Source: Planctomycetaceae bacterium (GTDB lineage Bacteria; Planctomycetota; Planctomycetia; Planctomycetales; Planctomycetaceae). From it: a stretch of 64,000 nt of DNA. The translations under genes and the position numbers were made by a program. Location: contig JAWKTX010000013.1 of the NCBI GenBank assembly GCA_041398825.1, positions 99,177 through 163,176 of the forward strand. The letters are read 5' to 3'. The notes beneath the pieces are model-generated. The model had not been told where the DNA came from. It searched no databases and was given only the letters and a program-made list of their open reading frames with translations. Below are positions 9,312 to 17,328 of this stretch, in pieces; positions within the stretch are counted from its first letter, which is position 1; every line of letters begins with the position of its first letter.

Positions 9312-10235
9312 TCATGCAGGACGTTCGGCGAGGATGACGGCACCGGGGGCCACAAAAATTCCCAACGTTTGCCAGAGGGCGGTGCCGATCGCAAACGAAG
9401 CTTTGACCGAAAGACTCGTATCATCCGAGTGCACGGCACCTTTGGGAGATGCAGAAATGACGTGGAACCCGGATTTCTCCAGAACACGGACAAAGCTGGC
9501 GGCCGGCATCGAAAATCGATGATCGTTCACCGCACGACGCAGCAGCTTCTGCCCTTGCGCCGGGGAAACATGCTGCAGCATCGACCCGATTCGGGCCATC
9601 CAGGATTTGTCCACAATTCTCATGATCATCAGTCCGCCGGGTTTCAGGCGGTTATAGATTTCGGACAATTCTTCGGGCTGGCTGGGCCAGTACATGTTTG
9701 CATCCAGCACAGAGATCACATCGAACGGGTCCGTCCGCAGATCGAATTCCCTGACCTTGCTGCAGCATTGAGCAGAAAGCCCCTGCTTATGAACCGATGC
9801 AATGGCAGCAGGAACGATATCGAAGCCGCAGACATCAAAACCGGCCTCCTGCGCGGCCTGCATGAAACCTCCGTAAGAGCAGCCGACATCCAGCAGAGAC
9901 TTGCCTTCAGGGCTGATATACTTCGACAACTGATGAACGATGGAGCGATACATCCGCTGCTTGATGTCGTTCAGCTGTTCGCCATTGGTTGTATCGCCCC
10001 AGGCCATTGTCTGTGTGTGGGCTACTTCTACGTCCAGATCGTAGGGTTTGTTCATGTAGTACGAATGACAATCGGGGCATTTCAGCCATTCAGTTTCACC
10101 GCGTGAATTCACAAACTTCCAGGAGGGTCGAATGTCCTGCGGATGAAAACCGCAGGCTGGACAGTGCACGATCTGCGGCTTGGCATTCGTTTCATTCGCT
10201 GCGTTGGTAAGAGTTGTGCGAGCTACCGCTGACAT
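9312..10235 (-). CDS. Class I SAM methyltransferase with N-terminal zinc ribbon
   Basis: 307 residues. Four cysteines in two CPxC pairs (C25/C28 and C53/C56) form a zinc ribbon, followed by a Rossmann methyltransferase core with motif I LLDVGCSYGGF near 115-124 and the post-motif LKPGGLMIMRI. This ribbon plus methyltransferase arrangement is common in C-methyltransferase or surface-polysaccharide gene clusters. It lies upstream of and collinear with the FkbM gene (179-base gap) and divergent from a second zinc-ribbon methyltransferase at 10782, with which it appears distantly related. Substrate unknown. Confidence 0.85.
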   Translation of the reverse strand: MSAVARTTLTNAANETNAKPQIVHCPACGFHPQDIRPSWKFVNSRGETEWLKCPDCHSYYMNKPYDLDVEVAHTQTMAWGDTTNGEQLNDIKQRMYRSIVHQLSKYISPEGKSLLDVGCSYGGFMQAAQEAGFDVCGFDIVPAAIASVHKQGLSAQCCSKVREFDLRTDPFDVISVLDANMYWPSQPEELSEIYNRLKPGGLMIMRIVDKSWMARIGSMLQHVSPAQGQKLLRRAVNDHRFSMPAASFVRVLEKSGFHVISASPKGAVHSDDTSLSVKASFAIGTALWQTLGIFVAPGAVILAERPA

Positions 10236-10781
10236 CGATCAGAAACTCCTTTTTCTGACAAGTGCTGCGCTCTTCGAACTCCGAGCGGTTGCTGAACGTT
10301 CTGTTCAGATGACCATTCCTCAGAGACCTGCATTCGTTTGATTGCGCTTGAATCGGAAGTGATAACACAATTCAGACGTTCAGGTAAAGATGACATCAGC
10401 GAACGGCAGGATTCGCCAATTTTGCGGGATTCTGCAGACCCGGGAAATGCCGTTCAACTTCGGTCAAAGTATGAATCTGCCGTTCCGGCACCGAAGGAAA
10501 AAAAACTTTGGACCGTAACGAATGGGCGAAACGGCTTCGGTTCTGGCCACACGGGTGGCTGCAAACCTCGAAAAACACGACCTATTACCATCTCAGCACA
10601 ACAGATCCTGCTTCGTTTTCGCCTGAATTTCGCGGATTGCGTCGGCTTTTGGGATTTCCATAAACTTCAACTGGTGAACACATGCCACAAGTCGAGTCGG
10701 GATTGCCAAGTCCGGTTTTCAATTGGCTTGCTATCGTGTGGATACTCGTCATGTCAAACGGGCTCCGACTGGTTGCTGAAA
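10236..10781. other. Intergenic region between divergent methyltransferase genes
   Basis: 546 bases that must hold the promoters of both divergent methyltransferase genes. The frame of the downstream gene stays open back to 10338, but that extension (rich in Arg, Ser, Cys and stop-free by chance) has no protein-family character. No RNA gene or repeat is evident. Confidence 0.5.
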
Positions 10782-11747
10782 ATGACAATTGATAACACCC
10801 AGACAAACTTGAGAATCTACAACGGACACAGCGAAGCCGTGACTCTTCATTGTCCAGTTTGCGGACCCGAGGACCGAAAGGTCGCGGGATACAGTAATGA
10901 CCTTCAGATCGTTTCCTGCTGTGGGTGCGGTCTGATGTATGTTGGGGAATCGCCCCCGATTGACGAGACAGAAGACTTCTTTCGCGAAGAGCATGTGCCG
11001 GACGAAGAGCTTGCAGAGACGGCGTATGTGTACAAGCGGCAGCACAGTTTGAAACGGGAAGCACAACTTATTCGAGGGCTGTTGCCTGACGGCGGTCGAC
11101 TCCTGGACGTTGGCACCGCATCAGGACTGTTTCTGGCTCAGTTTGCAGACGACAGGGACTGGTGCGTCGAAGGTGTCGAACCTTCACGCGTTTCTGCCAT
11201 GTATGCCCGCCGAAATTTCAACCTGAAGGTTCACGAAGGCTATCTCCGTGATCTGCAGTTCAGTCGCGATCACTTTGATGTCGTTTGCTCTCTTGACGCG
11301 TTCCTGTGTCATCGAGAGCCGGTTGAGGATATGGAAGAGTTCTATCGAATCCTGGCACCGGGCGGTTATCTGGCCATTGAGATTCCCGGGCATCACTATC
11401 GGCTGATGAACAGTCTCCTGACCCGATTCCGCCGTCGGGGACGCAATACGCTGCGTCTGAATGCCGGTGTCAATTTCTACTACTACACTCGAGAAACACT
11501 GACAAAGCTGGCCGCCAACGCAGGTTTTGAATTCGTGGAGTCGCACCCGGAGGCGATGCCGCGGACGCCAAATAGTCTTGTGCGAGTTTTGCGAAACAGT
11601 TATGACGCATCTGCGTCGTTGCTGTACCGTATGACTGGCGGAAGAGTGCATATCGCGGCCAAGGAATTCTGCATCTTTCAGAAACCAGCCACCATCACAC
11701 TGTCCTCCAGCATTCGCAGCAATACTGCGAAAAGGAAAGTGGCGTGA
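10782..11747 (+). CDS. Class I SAM methyltransferase with N-terminal zinc ribbon
   Basis: 321 residues from the chosen start. A zinc ribbon (C24, C27 and C46/C47/C49: CPVCG and CCGCGLMYV) precedes a SAM-binding core with RLLDVGTASGLFLAQ (about 106-120), an acidic strand (VEGVEPS), VVCSLDAFLCH and the post-motif LAPGGYLAIEIPG. The frame is open upstream to 10338, but the conserved part begins just after 10782, so MTIDNTQTN is the preferred start despite a weak ribosome site. It is followed 42 bases later by a GNAT gene. It probably methylates a sugar or lipid intermediate in the same pathway as the two methyltransferases on the opposite strand. Confidence 0.83.
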   Translation: MTIDNTQTNLRIYNGHSEAVTLHCPVCGPEDRKVAGYSNDLQIVSCCGCGLMYVGESPPIDETEDFFREEHVPDEELAETAYVYKRQHSLKREAQLIRGLLPDGGRLLDVGTASGLFLAQFADDRDWCVEGVEPSRVSAMYARRNFNLKVHEGYLRDLQFSRDHFDVVCSLDAFLCHREPVEDMEEFYRILAPGGYLAIEIPGHHYRLMNSLLTRFRRRGRNTLRLNAGVNFYYYTRETLTKLAANAGFEFVESHPEAMPRTPNSLVRVLRNSYDASASLLYRMTGGRVHIAAKEFCIFQKPATITLSSSIRSNTAKRKVA

Positions 11748-11789
11748 GCGGGAAGCTTGCGTCGGGTATGCTGGAAAGGACTCTTGTCG

Positions 11790-12677
11790 ATGGATCCGCA
11801 TTTCTACGCCGAATTTGCTCAACGGATTGGGCATGGCGTAATTGAAGACAACGGACGCTACTGGTTCGAAGTCAGTTCCCGTGTCTGGATGTGTTGCCCG
11901 TTTGAAATGCGGCTCAACCCAGCCTCTGTGGATCCGTCGAAGATCATGGACAGTCGCGGTGTGATGGCTCGCTACTGCTGTGAACCCGAGAATGGCGTTC
12001 CCAGTTTTCGACATATTGTGAATCAGCGAGACTATGACCTGAAGACGCTGAACGCAAAAGCTCGCAACAAAACTCGCCAGGGACTTGAGTATTGTAAGTC
12101 GGGCCAGCTGGATGCGTCGGAGCTTCAGGATGCAGGAATCGAACTGCATGAAAAAACACTTCGACGTCAGGGACGCAGGATTCCTGATAACTTCGAGGCG
12201 TGGTGGCGCAATTACTTTGAAGCAGTGTCAAAATATCCCGCCGCGACACTTTGGGCCTCCTGGTACGAAGGCAGCCTTGCTGCGTTCCTCGTTTCATTTC
12301 GCATCGGGTCCGTTGAGAATATCAGCATCGTGCGGTCGGATGAGGAACTACTGAAATATAAGCCGAACAATGCCATGCTTTATACGTTTCTTCAGGACCG
12401 CATGAGCAATCCGGACATCTCAGAAGTCTGCATCGGACTTCAGTCGCTTCAGCCCGGAATGGATTCACTCGATCTGTTCAAGAGAGGCATGGGCTTCATT
12501 GAGGAGCCCATTGGACAGCGGATTGAACTGCGACCGACACTCCGAATGGCCATGCCTCAGGGAATCGCCCGACTTGCCGGGAAAGCGATGGGGCGATTCC
12601 GGAACGAACACGCGGCCCGTCTGGCGGGAGCTCTTGAGTGCTACGGAACGCAACCAGCCATCCGACGCTCAGCCTGA
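11790..12677 (+). CDS. GNAT/FemAB-like acyltransferase
   Basis: 295 residues. The middle and C-terminal parts (LNAKARNKTRQGLEYCK, then HEKTLRRQGR, AATLWASWYEGSLAAFLVSF and the NNAMLYTFLQD helix) match the GNAT-fold FemAB-like group, which transfers an acyl or aminoacyl group to cell-surface precursors. The start at 11790 follows GGAAAGGA at 11772-11779. It lies 42 bases after the zinc-ribbon methyltransferase gene, so the two are likely co-transcribed. The acceptor and donor cannot be read from sequence. Confidence 0.7.
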   Translation: MDPHFYAEFAQRIGHGVIEDNGRYWFEVSSRVWMCCPFEMRLNPASVDPSKIMDSRGVMARYCCEPENGVPSFRHIVNQRDYDLKTLNAKARNKTRQGLEYCKSGQLDASELQDAGIELHEKTLRRQGRRIPDNFEAWWRNYFEAVSKYPAATLWASWYEGSLAAFLVSFRIGSVENISIVRSDEELLKYKPNNAMLYTFLQDRMSNPDISEVCIGLQSLQPGMDSLDLFKRGMGFIEEPIGQRIELRPTLRMAMPQGIARLAGKAMGRFRNEHAARLAGALECYGTQPAIRRSA

Positions 12678-13236
12678 ACAAGCTTCCACAGGACAGCCCC
12701 AGGGACAATCTATCGTCACGAGGTGCTCGTCGATGAACATACGGCGATATTCACACAAGGTCCTGGGATCAAATCAGACCTGACGCGCACTGGATGGTCT
12801 GGCAGCTTGTAGACGGTGTACTGCTTCCATACGGGCACGGTAAATCAGCGGCCGCACGCGAGGCGGCGAAAGCAGTTTCGCGGCAACAATCGCCAGAAAA
12901 GTCTGAAGCAATGATCGGTGGGGAGCATACGAGTCACTTGCGTGACATTCGGGGAATTCAACCATTGTTTGCAGGTTTCGCTGTCGCGGAACTGCCCGGA
13001 GATTCCGTTGTCCAAAGAAAAACGTCCCCGGTATTGGCGTTACTACCGGAGACGTTTTCAATTCAGGTCATTTGCCGACCGAGCGGAAATTCACCTTTCA
13101 TCGAAAGGTGATTTCTTACGTGAGGTTGACTTGCGTGAACAGCCTGTTGAAGAACGGGACTGGCTCGAGCAGGAGACCTGAGAACACGAAGGTTTACCGC
13201 CGTCCAGCGTGCCTGTCCCGGTTTTTCGACGGGCAG
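12678..13236. other. Intergenic region holding a hairpin and one dispersed repeat
   Basis: 559 bases between convergent genes. The first 400 bases hold nothing recognisable. A perfect 9-base-pair hairpin lies at 13091-13111 and a copy of the dispersed palindromic repeat at about 13132-13241. Confidence 0.5.
13091..13111 (+). terminator. Perfect short hairpin followed by a T-rich run
   Basis: The arms tcacctttc (13091-13099) and gaaaggtga (13103-13111) are perfectly complementary around a three-base loop, and TTTCTT follows on the plus strand. It could terminate the transcript from the GNAT gene, but it is about 410 bases past that stop and the stem is only moderately GC-rich. Confidence 0.4.
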
Positions 13237-13241
13237 CTAAC
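13132..13241 (+). repeat. Dispersed palindromic repeat, copy A
   Basis: The left arm (cctgttgaagaacgggac, 13143-13160) and right arm (gtcccggtttttcgacgggc, 13215-13234, running on to gctaac) are imperfect inverted copies, with a loop containing actggctcgagcaggagacc. Bases 13147-13179 are identical, over 33 bases, to the reverse complement of 17230-17262 (copy B), and a diverged version is at 40539-40648 (copy C). The right end overlaps the stop codon of the 167-residue gene on the minus strand. Confidence 0.85.
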
Positions 13242-13740
13242 CCCCTACGCTTTCAGTGAACTGAAATGCATCGAGTCGAAACAATCCACCCGGGACGGCC
13301 GCGGCACGACCTCTTGGCATTGGAAATCCATAAGCAATGACAATCCCGGAAGTAAGCTCACCAATATAGATCACGCCATTGGCAGGCTGCGCGCCAGCTC
13401 CTGATCGGAGCGACGCCTGTGTGGAAACAATCGCAAATTTGGGTTCCGGTGAAGCAATCGCCCCCTGAAAGTCGGCTGCTACGTTGTAGATGAAGTGATG
13501 GGTGAATGTGTTCGTCGAATTGTTGAACGCAGCGCCACGCAGTACACCGGTCAGATGGTTCAGGACAAAAACTGCTTCCGGATCACCGGGAGCGACGGGA
13601 ACCGTCACCATTGAGAATTTGTCGTTACCATGAGCCACGGTGGCCTTCAGTGGCTGCTCTGAATTGAAGATCACGACTGCGCCCCCAACAACGATCAAGC
13701 TGAGGCACCAACAAACAAACCACTGAATCTTTGTTTTCAT
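13237..13740 (-). CDS. Small membrane-anchored or secreted protein of unknown function
   Basis: 167 residues from 13740, where MKTKIQWFVCW is preceded by AAAGGA at eight bases; the frame is open to 13917. An N-terminal hydrophobic segment (about 8-28) acts as a signal anchor or signal peptide. The rest is beta-rich with a segment reading AVFVLNHLTGVLRGAAF and a Gly/Pro-rich middle (SGAGAQPANGVIYIGELTSG). I recognise no domain. Its stop codon lies inside the right arm of repeat copy A. It is divergent from cysE with 220 bases between the starts. Confidence 0.7.
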   Translation of the reverse strand: MKTKIQWFVCWCLSLIVVGGAVVIFNSEQPLKATVAHGNDKFSMVTVPVAPGDPEAVFVLNHLTGVLRGAAFNNSTNTFTHHFIYNVAADFQGAIASPEPKFAIVSTQASLRSGAGAQPANGVIYIGELTSGIVIAYGFPMPRGRAAAVPGGLFRLDAFQFTESVGG

Positions 13741-13960
13741 TATGGATCCTTTACTCCTGAGGAGACTTGGCGGAAGATTCACTTTTCCTGACGGGGCTAT
13801 CATAAGCAGCGACCGACAGATCAGCCAGAATCTGCCTGACAAAACTGGCAGAGTCGGAAACGAAATCGCCCACCACGCCTCCGAATATCTCGCTGAAATC
13901 GATCTACAAAGTTTCATAATTTACAAACAGCTTTCATTCCAGCAGCGCAAAGCTTATCTC

Positions 13961-14803
13961 ATGTTACCCTCAGCTTCTGTCTCCGAATCTTCCTCATCCC
14001 CCCATTGTGTCGGTGGAGCGGATGCCCGTATCTGGAAAAACATCCGTGACGCCGCTGAGGAAAACGTTGCAAATGAACCGATGCTTGCCAGTTTCTTGCA
14101 CGCGACAATCCTCAATCACGATCGTTTTGAAGACGCTGTCAGCTACCATCTCGCTGGAAAACTTGCCTCCAGCACATTATCCGCGATGCAGTTGAGGGAA
14201 GTTATTCAGCAGGCGATGGAAGCCGATCCATCAATCGCGGCAGCGGTCTGCTGCGATATTCAGGCCGTGCAGGACCGGGATCCGGCGGTCAGTTGTTGTC
14301 TCGTGCCGCTTCTTTATCTCAAGGGTGTCCATGCACTGGCCAGTCATCGAGTTGGTCACTGGTTATGGAGCTGCGGACGCAGGCTGCTTGCTCTGCACCT
14401 GCAAAATCGAATTTCTGAGGTCTTCGGCGTTGATATTCATCCCGCCGCAAGAATCGGTCGAGGCATCCTGATGGATCACGCGACGTCAATCGTTGTGGGA
14501 GAAACCGCCGTGATTGAAGATGATGTGTCTCTGCTGCACGAGGTTACGCTGGGCGGGACCGGTAAGCAAACCGGCGATCGTCACCCAAAGGTTCGACGCG
14601 GCGTCCTGATAGGGGCGGGAGCTAAGATCCTGGGCAACGTCGAAATCGGAGAAGGGGCGAAAGTCGGTGCCGGCAGCGTTGTACTGAAAAATGTCGCACC
14701 GCACTGCACCGTAGCCGGCGTGCCGGCGGTGACCGTCGGCAGGCCCTGTTCGGAATCACCAGCACTTGATATGGACCAGGAGTTCACCGGTGAGGGGATC
14801 TGA
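13961..14803 (+). CDS. cysE: Serine O-acetyltransferase
   Basis: 280 residues. An N-terminal helical domain leads into the left-handed beta-helix of hexapeptide repeats. The catalytic Asp/His pair is in VDIHPAARIG (D159/H160), and the second histidine is in MDHATSIVVGETA (H173). The sequence continues with LGGTGK, RHPKV and the hexapeptide run IGEGAKVGAGSVVL. It makes O-acetylserine from serine and acetyl-CoA, the first step of cysteine synthesis. The frame is open from 13742, but the start at 13961 (MLPSASVSESSSS) gives the usual length. An alternative start cannot be excluded, since no strong ribosome site is visible. Confidence 0.92.
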   Translation: MLPSASVSESSSSPHCVGGADARIWKNIRDAAEENVANEPMLASFLHATILNHDRFEDAVSYHLAGKLASSTLSAMQLREVIQQAMEADPSIAAAVCCDIQAVQDRDPAVSCCLVPLLYLKGVHALASHRVGHWLWSCGRRLLALHLQNRISEVFGVDIHPAARIGRGILMDHATSIVVGETAVIEDDVSLLHEVTLGGTGKQTGDRHPKVRRGVLIGAGAKILGNVEIGEGAKVGAGSVVLKNVAPHCTVAGVPAVTVGRPCSESPALDMDQEFTGEGI

Positions 14804-14840
14804 ATCGGTTGATGCGAAAGGCACGCATGATCGAGGTCAG

Positions 14841-14880
14841 CAGGTTCATCACAACGCAGACAGGTTCATCACAACGCAGT
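14841..14880. repeat. Two tandem copies of a 20-base unit
   Basis: The unit caggttcatcacaacgcaga occurs at 14841-14860 and again at 14861-14880 with one mismatch at the last base. It lies in the short gap between the convergent cysE and the 77-residue gene. No function is suggested. Confidence 0.8.
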
Positions 14881-14899
14881 ATAGCGGCGTCATCTCACG

Positions 14900-15133
14900 T
14901 CAAAGGATCGCGTAGATCACGATCTGGATGGCCAGGGCCAAACACGCGCCGAACTTCAGATTCTCGTCCCATCGCTTTGCGCCACCGGGTGGAGAAACTT
15001 CTGACGTCGGCAAACGCAGGACCCAGACAAGAAGGATGATCAGACTACCCACGAACAAAGCGCGAACGGCCGGTAATGGCACGGCCTGCAGCAACTGTCG
15101 CAGCCACTCGCCCAGTTGATGTACAGGAGTCAT
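14900..15133 (-). CDS. Small membrane protein coupled to the sodium/solute symporter
   Basis: 77 residues. Two hydrophobic segments, about 25-41 (ALFVGSLIILLVWVLRL) and 62-77 (ACLALAIQIVIYAIL), flank a charged loop (PPGGAKRWDENLK). Its start codon overlaps the stop codon of the symporter gene in an ATGA arrangement (15130-15133), which argues for translational coupling and for the gene being real. I know no named family for it. A role as an accessory subunit of the transporter is an inference from the overlap alone. Confidence 0.75.
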   Translation of the reverse strand: MTPVHQLGEWLRQLLQAVPLPAVRALFVGSLIILLVWVLRLPTSEVSPPGGAKRWDENLKFGACLALAIQIVIYAIL

Positions 15134-16827
15134 GTCGCACCTCCATCCCTCTGTTGCGAGACCTTTGACGGTACGTTGTCGCTGTTTCTGGTGAGATTGC
15201 TCAGGACGAATTCAAGGTTCCCGGCCGTCGGCCTTGAATCCATCAGGCTGCCAATGACCAGAATGGCTGCCGTGATCAGAAACGCCCAGATTGAGAAATA
15301 CAGAAATGGCTCAGAGACTCGGAACAGCGGTTCCCAGCCGAGAGATTCGAAGACAGCTGGCTGATTGAACGTGTACAGAGAAACTGCCGTCCCGATCCCG
15401 CAGATTAAAGCGGCCAGAGCGGCTCGCCCGGTCGCTCGCTTCCACAAGATGCCGATCAACAGCACCGCAAATGCCGGCCCCTGGAAGAAGGCCATCAGTG
15501 TCTGGAAGATGGCGTAGATTCCGGACTCTTCATTCATCCAGGTCAGCAAATACGAAAACAGCAAAGCCCAGCCGACCAATGCAACGGTGGTGAGACGGCC
15601 AACTTTCAGTAGCTTTTCGTCAGTGACCGCCGGATCAATAAACCGCTTGTAGAAATCATTGGAAACGATTGTCGCCGCAGAATTCAGATAAGAATCAATA
15701 CTGGACATTAATGCGGCCAGAAATGCGGCAACAAAAAGGCCACGCAATCCGGCGGGCAGAAGAAGACCAACCAGGCTCGGGATCGCCGCATCTCCGTCTT
15801 TCAGGTCGGGCAGCAACGCAACCGCAATCAATCCCGGGACGGCCACAATCAACGGGATGATATTCTTCAGCAAGGCTCCCCAGATGTACGAGGCCTTCGC
15901 TTCAAACTCGCTTCTCGCTCCCAGCGATCGCTGCACGATGGCCTGATTTCCAATCCAGTACGCAGGACTCAGTATGAGCGCCAGTCCAAAATAAATACCG
16001 GGCCACGGAAAGGGTGATTTGGTATCGGCTGGAAGAATCAATGCCATCTGCTCGCCATTTTTCTCGCTGGTCCGGCTCAATGCCGATTCCAATTGGCGAC
16101 CACCGGCAGCTGATTGATCGACGTCATCAGAATTCTGCTGTTGGGTGGCAACAGCCCTGGAATTCGCTTCCGCCAGACGGGATCGCAGTTCACGAATTCC
16201 ACCGACTTCAATCAGTCCCAGTACGAGAACCAGAAGGCAGCCGGCGATCATCACAAAGCACTGGATCATGTCTGTATAGACGACTGCCGCGAGTCCGCCG
16301 ACAATTGTGTAGCCGCCGACCAGTACCGCGGTGACAAGGATGCACACCAATGGATCCCAGCCGAATACGGCAGACATCATTTTTGCCGAAGCCAGCAGCA
16401 TAATTCCCAGGTTGCAGGCCATGAAAATAAGCCAGCAGCTTGCCATCACGCATCGGACCCCTGCGTTGTAACGGCGTTCCAGAAACTCCGGCACCGTATA
16501 CACGCCAGTCCGATAAAAGAACGGGATGAAGACAAACGCGCCGACGATCATGGCCGGTACACATCCGATCCATTCAAAATTAGCAACAGCAAGGCCATGA
16601 CTGTAGGCTGCCCCGCCAACACCAATAATGTCTGTCCCGCCAATATCGGTTGCCACCAGCGACATGCCGATTGCCCACCACGGCAATTGCCGACCTCCCA
16701 GAAAAAAGTCATTCCCGGTTTTCATCCGCATCCCGATAATCACACCGATGGCAATTGTCCCAACAAGATACAGGGCAATAACGATGTAATCGGGAAGCGT
16801 CAGGATGTTGGTTGCGGCCAGCATCAA
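15130..16827 (-). CDS. Sodium:solute symporter (SSS family)
   Basis: 565 residues with about 13 hydrophobic segments. SSS/SGLT features include FFLGGRQLPWWAIGMSLVATDIG in the first two helices, PAYWIGNQAIVQRSLGARS and the sodium-site helix LRGLFVAAFLAALMSSIDSYLNSAATIVSND. A hydrophilic insertion of about 70 residues (around 210-280, rich in Gln, Ser and Asp) interrupts the central part. It carries a sugar- or organic-acid-like solute in with sodium across the inner membrane; the substrate is not evident. The start is ATG at 16827 or the adjacent ATG at 16824. The 3' end overlaps the small membrane protein gene by four bases. Confidence 0.92.
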   Translation of the reverse strand: MMLAATNILTLPDYIVIALYLVGTIAIGVIIGMRMKTGNDFFLGGRQLPWWAIGMSLVATDIGGTDIIGVGGAAYSHGLAVANFEWIGCVPAMIVGAFVFIPFFYRTGVYTVPEFLERRYNAGVRCVMASCWLIFMACNLGIMLLASAKMMSAVFGWDPLVCILVTAVLVGGYTIVGGLAAVVYTDMIQCFVMIAGCLLVLVLGLIEVGGIRELRSRLAEANSRAVATQQQNSDDVDQSAAGGRQLESALSRTSEKNGEQMALILPADTKSPFPWPGIYFGLALILSPAYWIGNQAIVQRSLGARSEFEAKASYIWGALLKNIIPLIVAVPGLIAVALLPDLKDGDAAIPSLVGLLLPAGLRGLFVAAFLAALMSSIDSYLNSAATIVSNDFYKRFIDPAVTDEKLLKVGRLTTVALVGWALLFSYLLTWMNEESGIYAIFQTLMAFFQGPAFAVLLIGILWKRATGRAALAALICGIGTAVSLYTFNQPAVFESLGWEPLFRVSEPFLYFSIWAFLITAAILVIGSLMDSRPTAGNLEFVLSNLTRNSDNVPSKVSQQRDGGAT

Positions 16828-17328
16828 CCGGGGACCCTATCAAAGCAAAAGACAGCCGAAGCGGGAGGCGTCAAGAAATCACAGAGCTCACGATAGCAAA
16901 TTTGAATTGAACAACGAATCGTTCCGGGCAGACTTTACGGAACCTCTTTTCCTGTCGAAAAATGCTTTCCGATCTGTACCGCGTTGAGAATTCAGCCATC
17001 CTGACGAAAAGATGTCCTGTACCATGAATGTTGATCAAAGATGCAATCGGACACGCTTTTGCAGCCGGAACGGAGAGTCGTGAATGTTCCTGCGAATCGC
17101 AGAATTGGTGGAGATGGCGTGGTCATTGTCGGTTTGCCTCACGGTGCCAATTGTGGACGACGCTTGCGGTGCTCCCGGTTTGACGAGTCAGGCCGCCCGT
17201 TCTGCTGGTGCTCCGGCAACCCAGCCATAAGGTCTCCTGCTCGAGCCAGTCCCGTTCTTCAAAATGCTGTTAGGTTAGCGATAGGTGTAATTGGGGCATT
17301 TGAAGATGCATGGTGCTTCAGGCGGAAT
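16828..17328. other. Intergenic region holding dispersed repeat copy B
   Basis: 501 bases between two minus-strand genes. Apart from the repeat at about 17171-17275 I see no gene, RNA or clear terminator. Confidence 0.5.
17171..17275 (-). repeat. Dispersed palindromic repeat, copy B
   Basis: In the minus orientation, 17230-17262 is identical over 33 bases to copy A at 13147-13179, including gggactggctcgagcaggag. The opposite arm (ctcccggtttgacgagtcag in plus orientation, 17172-17191) is more decayed than in copies A and C. It lies about 55 bases downstream of the stop of the DUF1559 gene at 17329. Confidence 0.8.

Noticed and set aside
10338..10781. In-frame N-terminal extension of the zinc-ribbon methyltransferase
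   Set aside because: The 148 codons before 10782 have no conserved character, and the family begins at the zinc ribbon just after 10782.
14841..14880. The 20-base tandem duplication considered as an attachment site or CRISPR remnant
   Set aside because: Only two adjacent copies exist, with no spacer, no integrase and no cas gene nearby.
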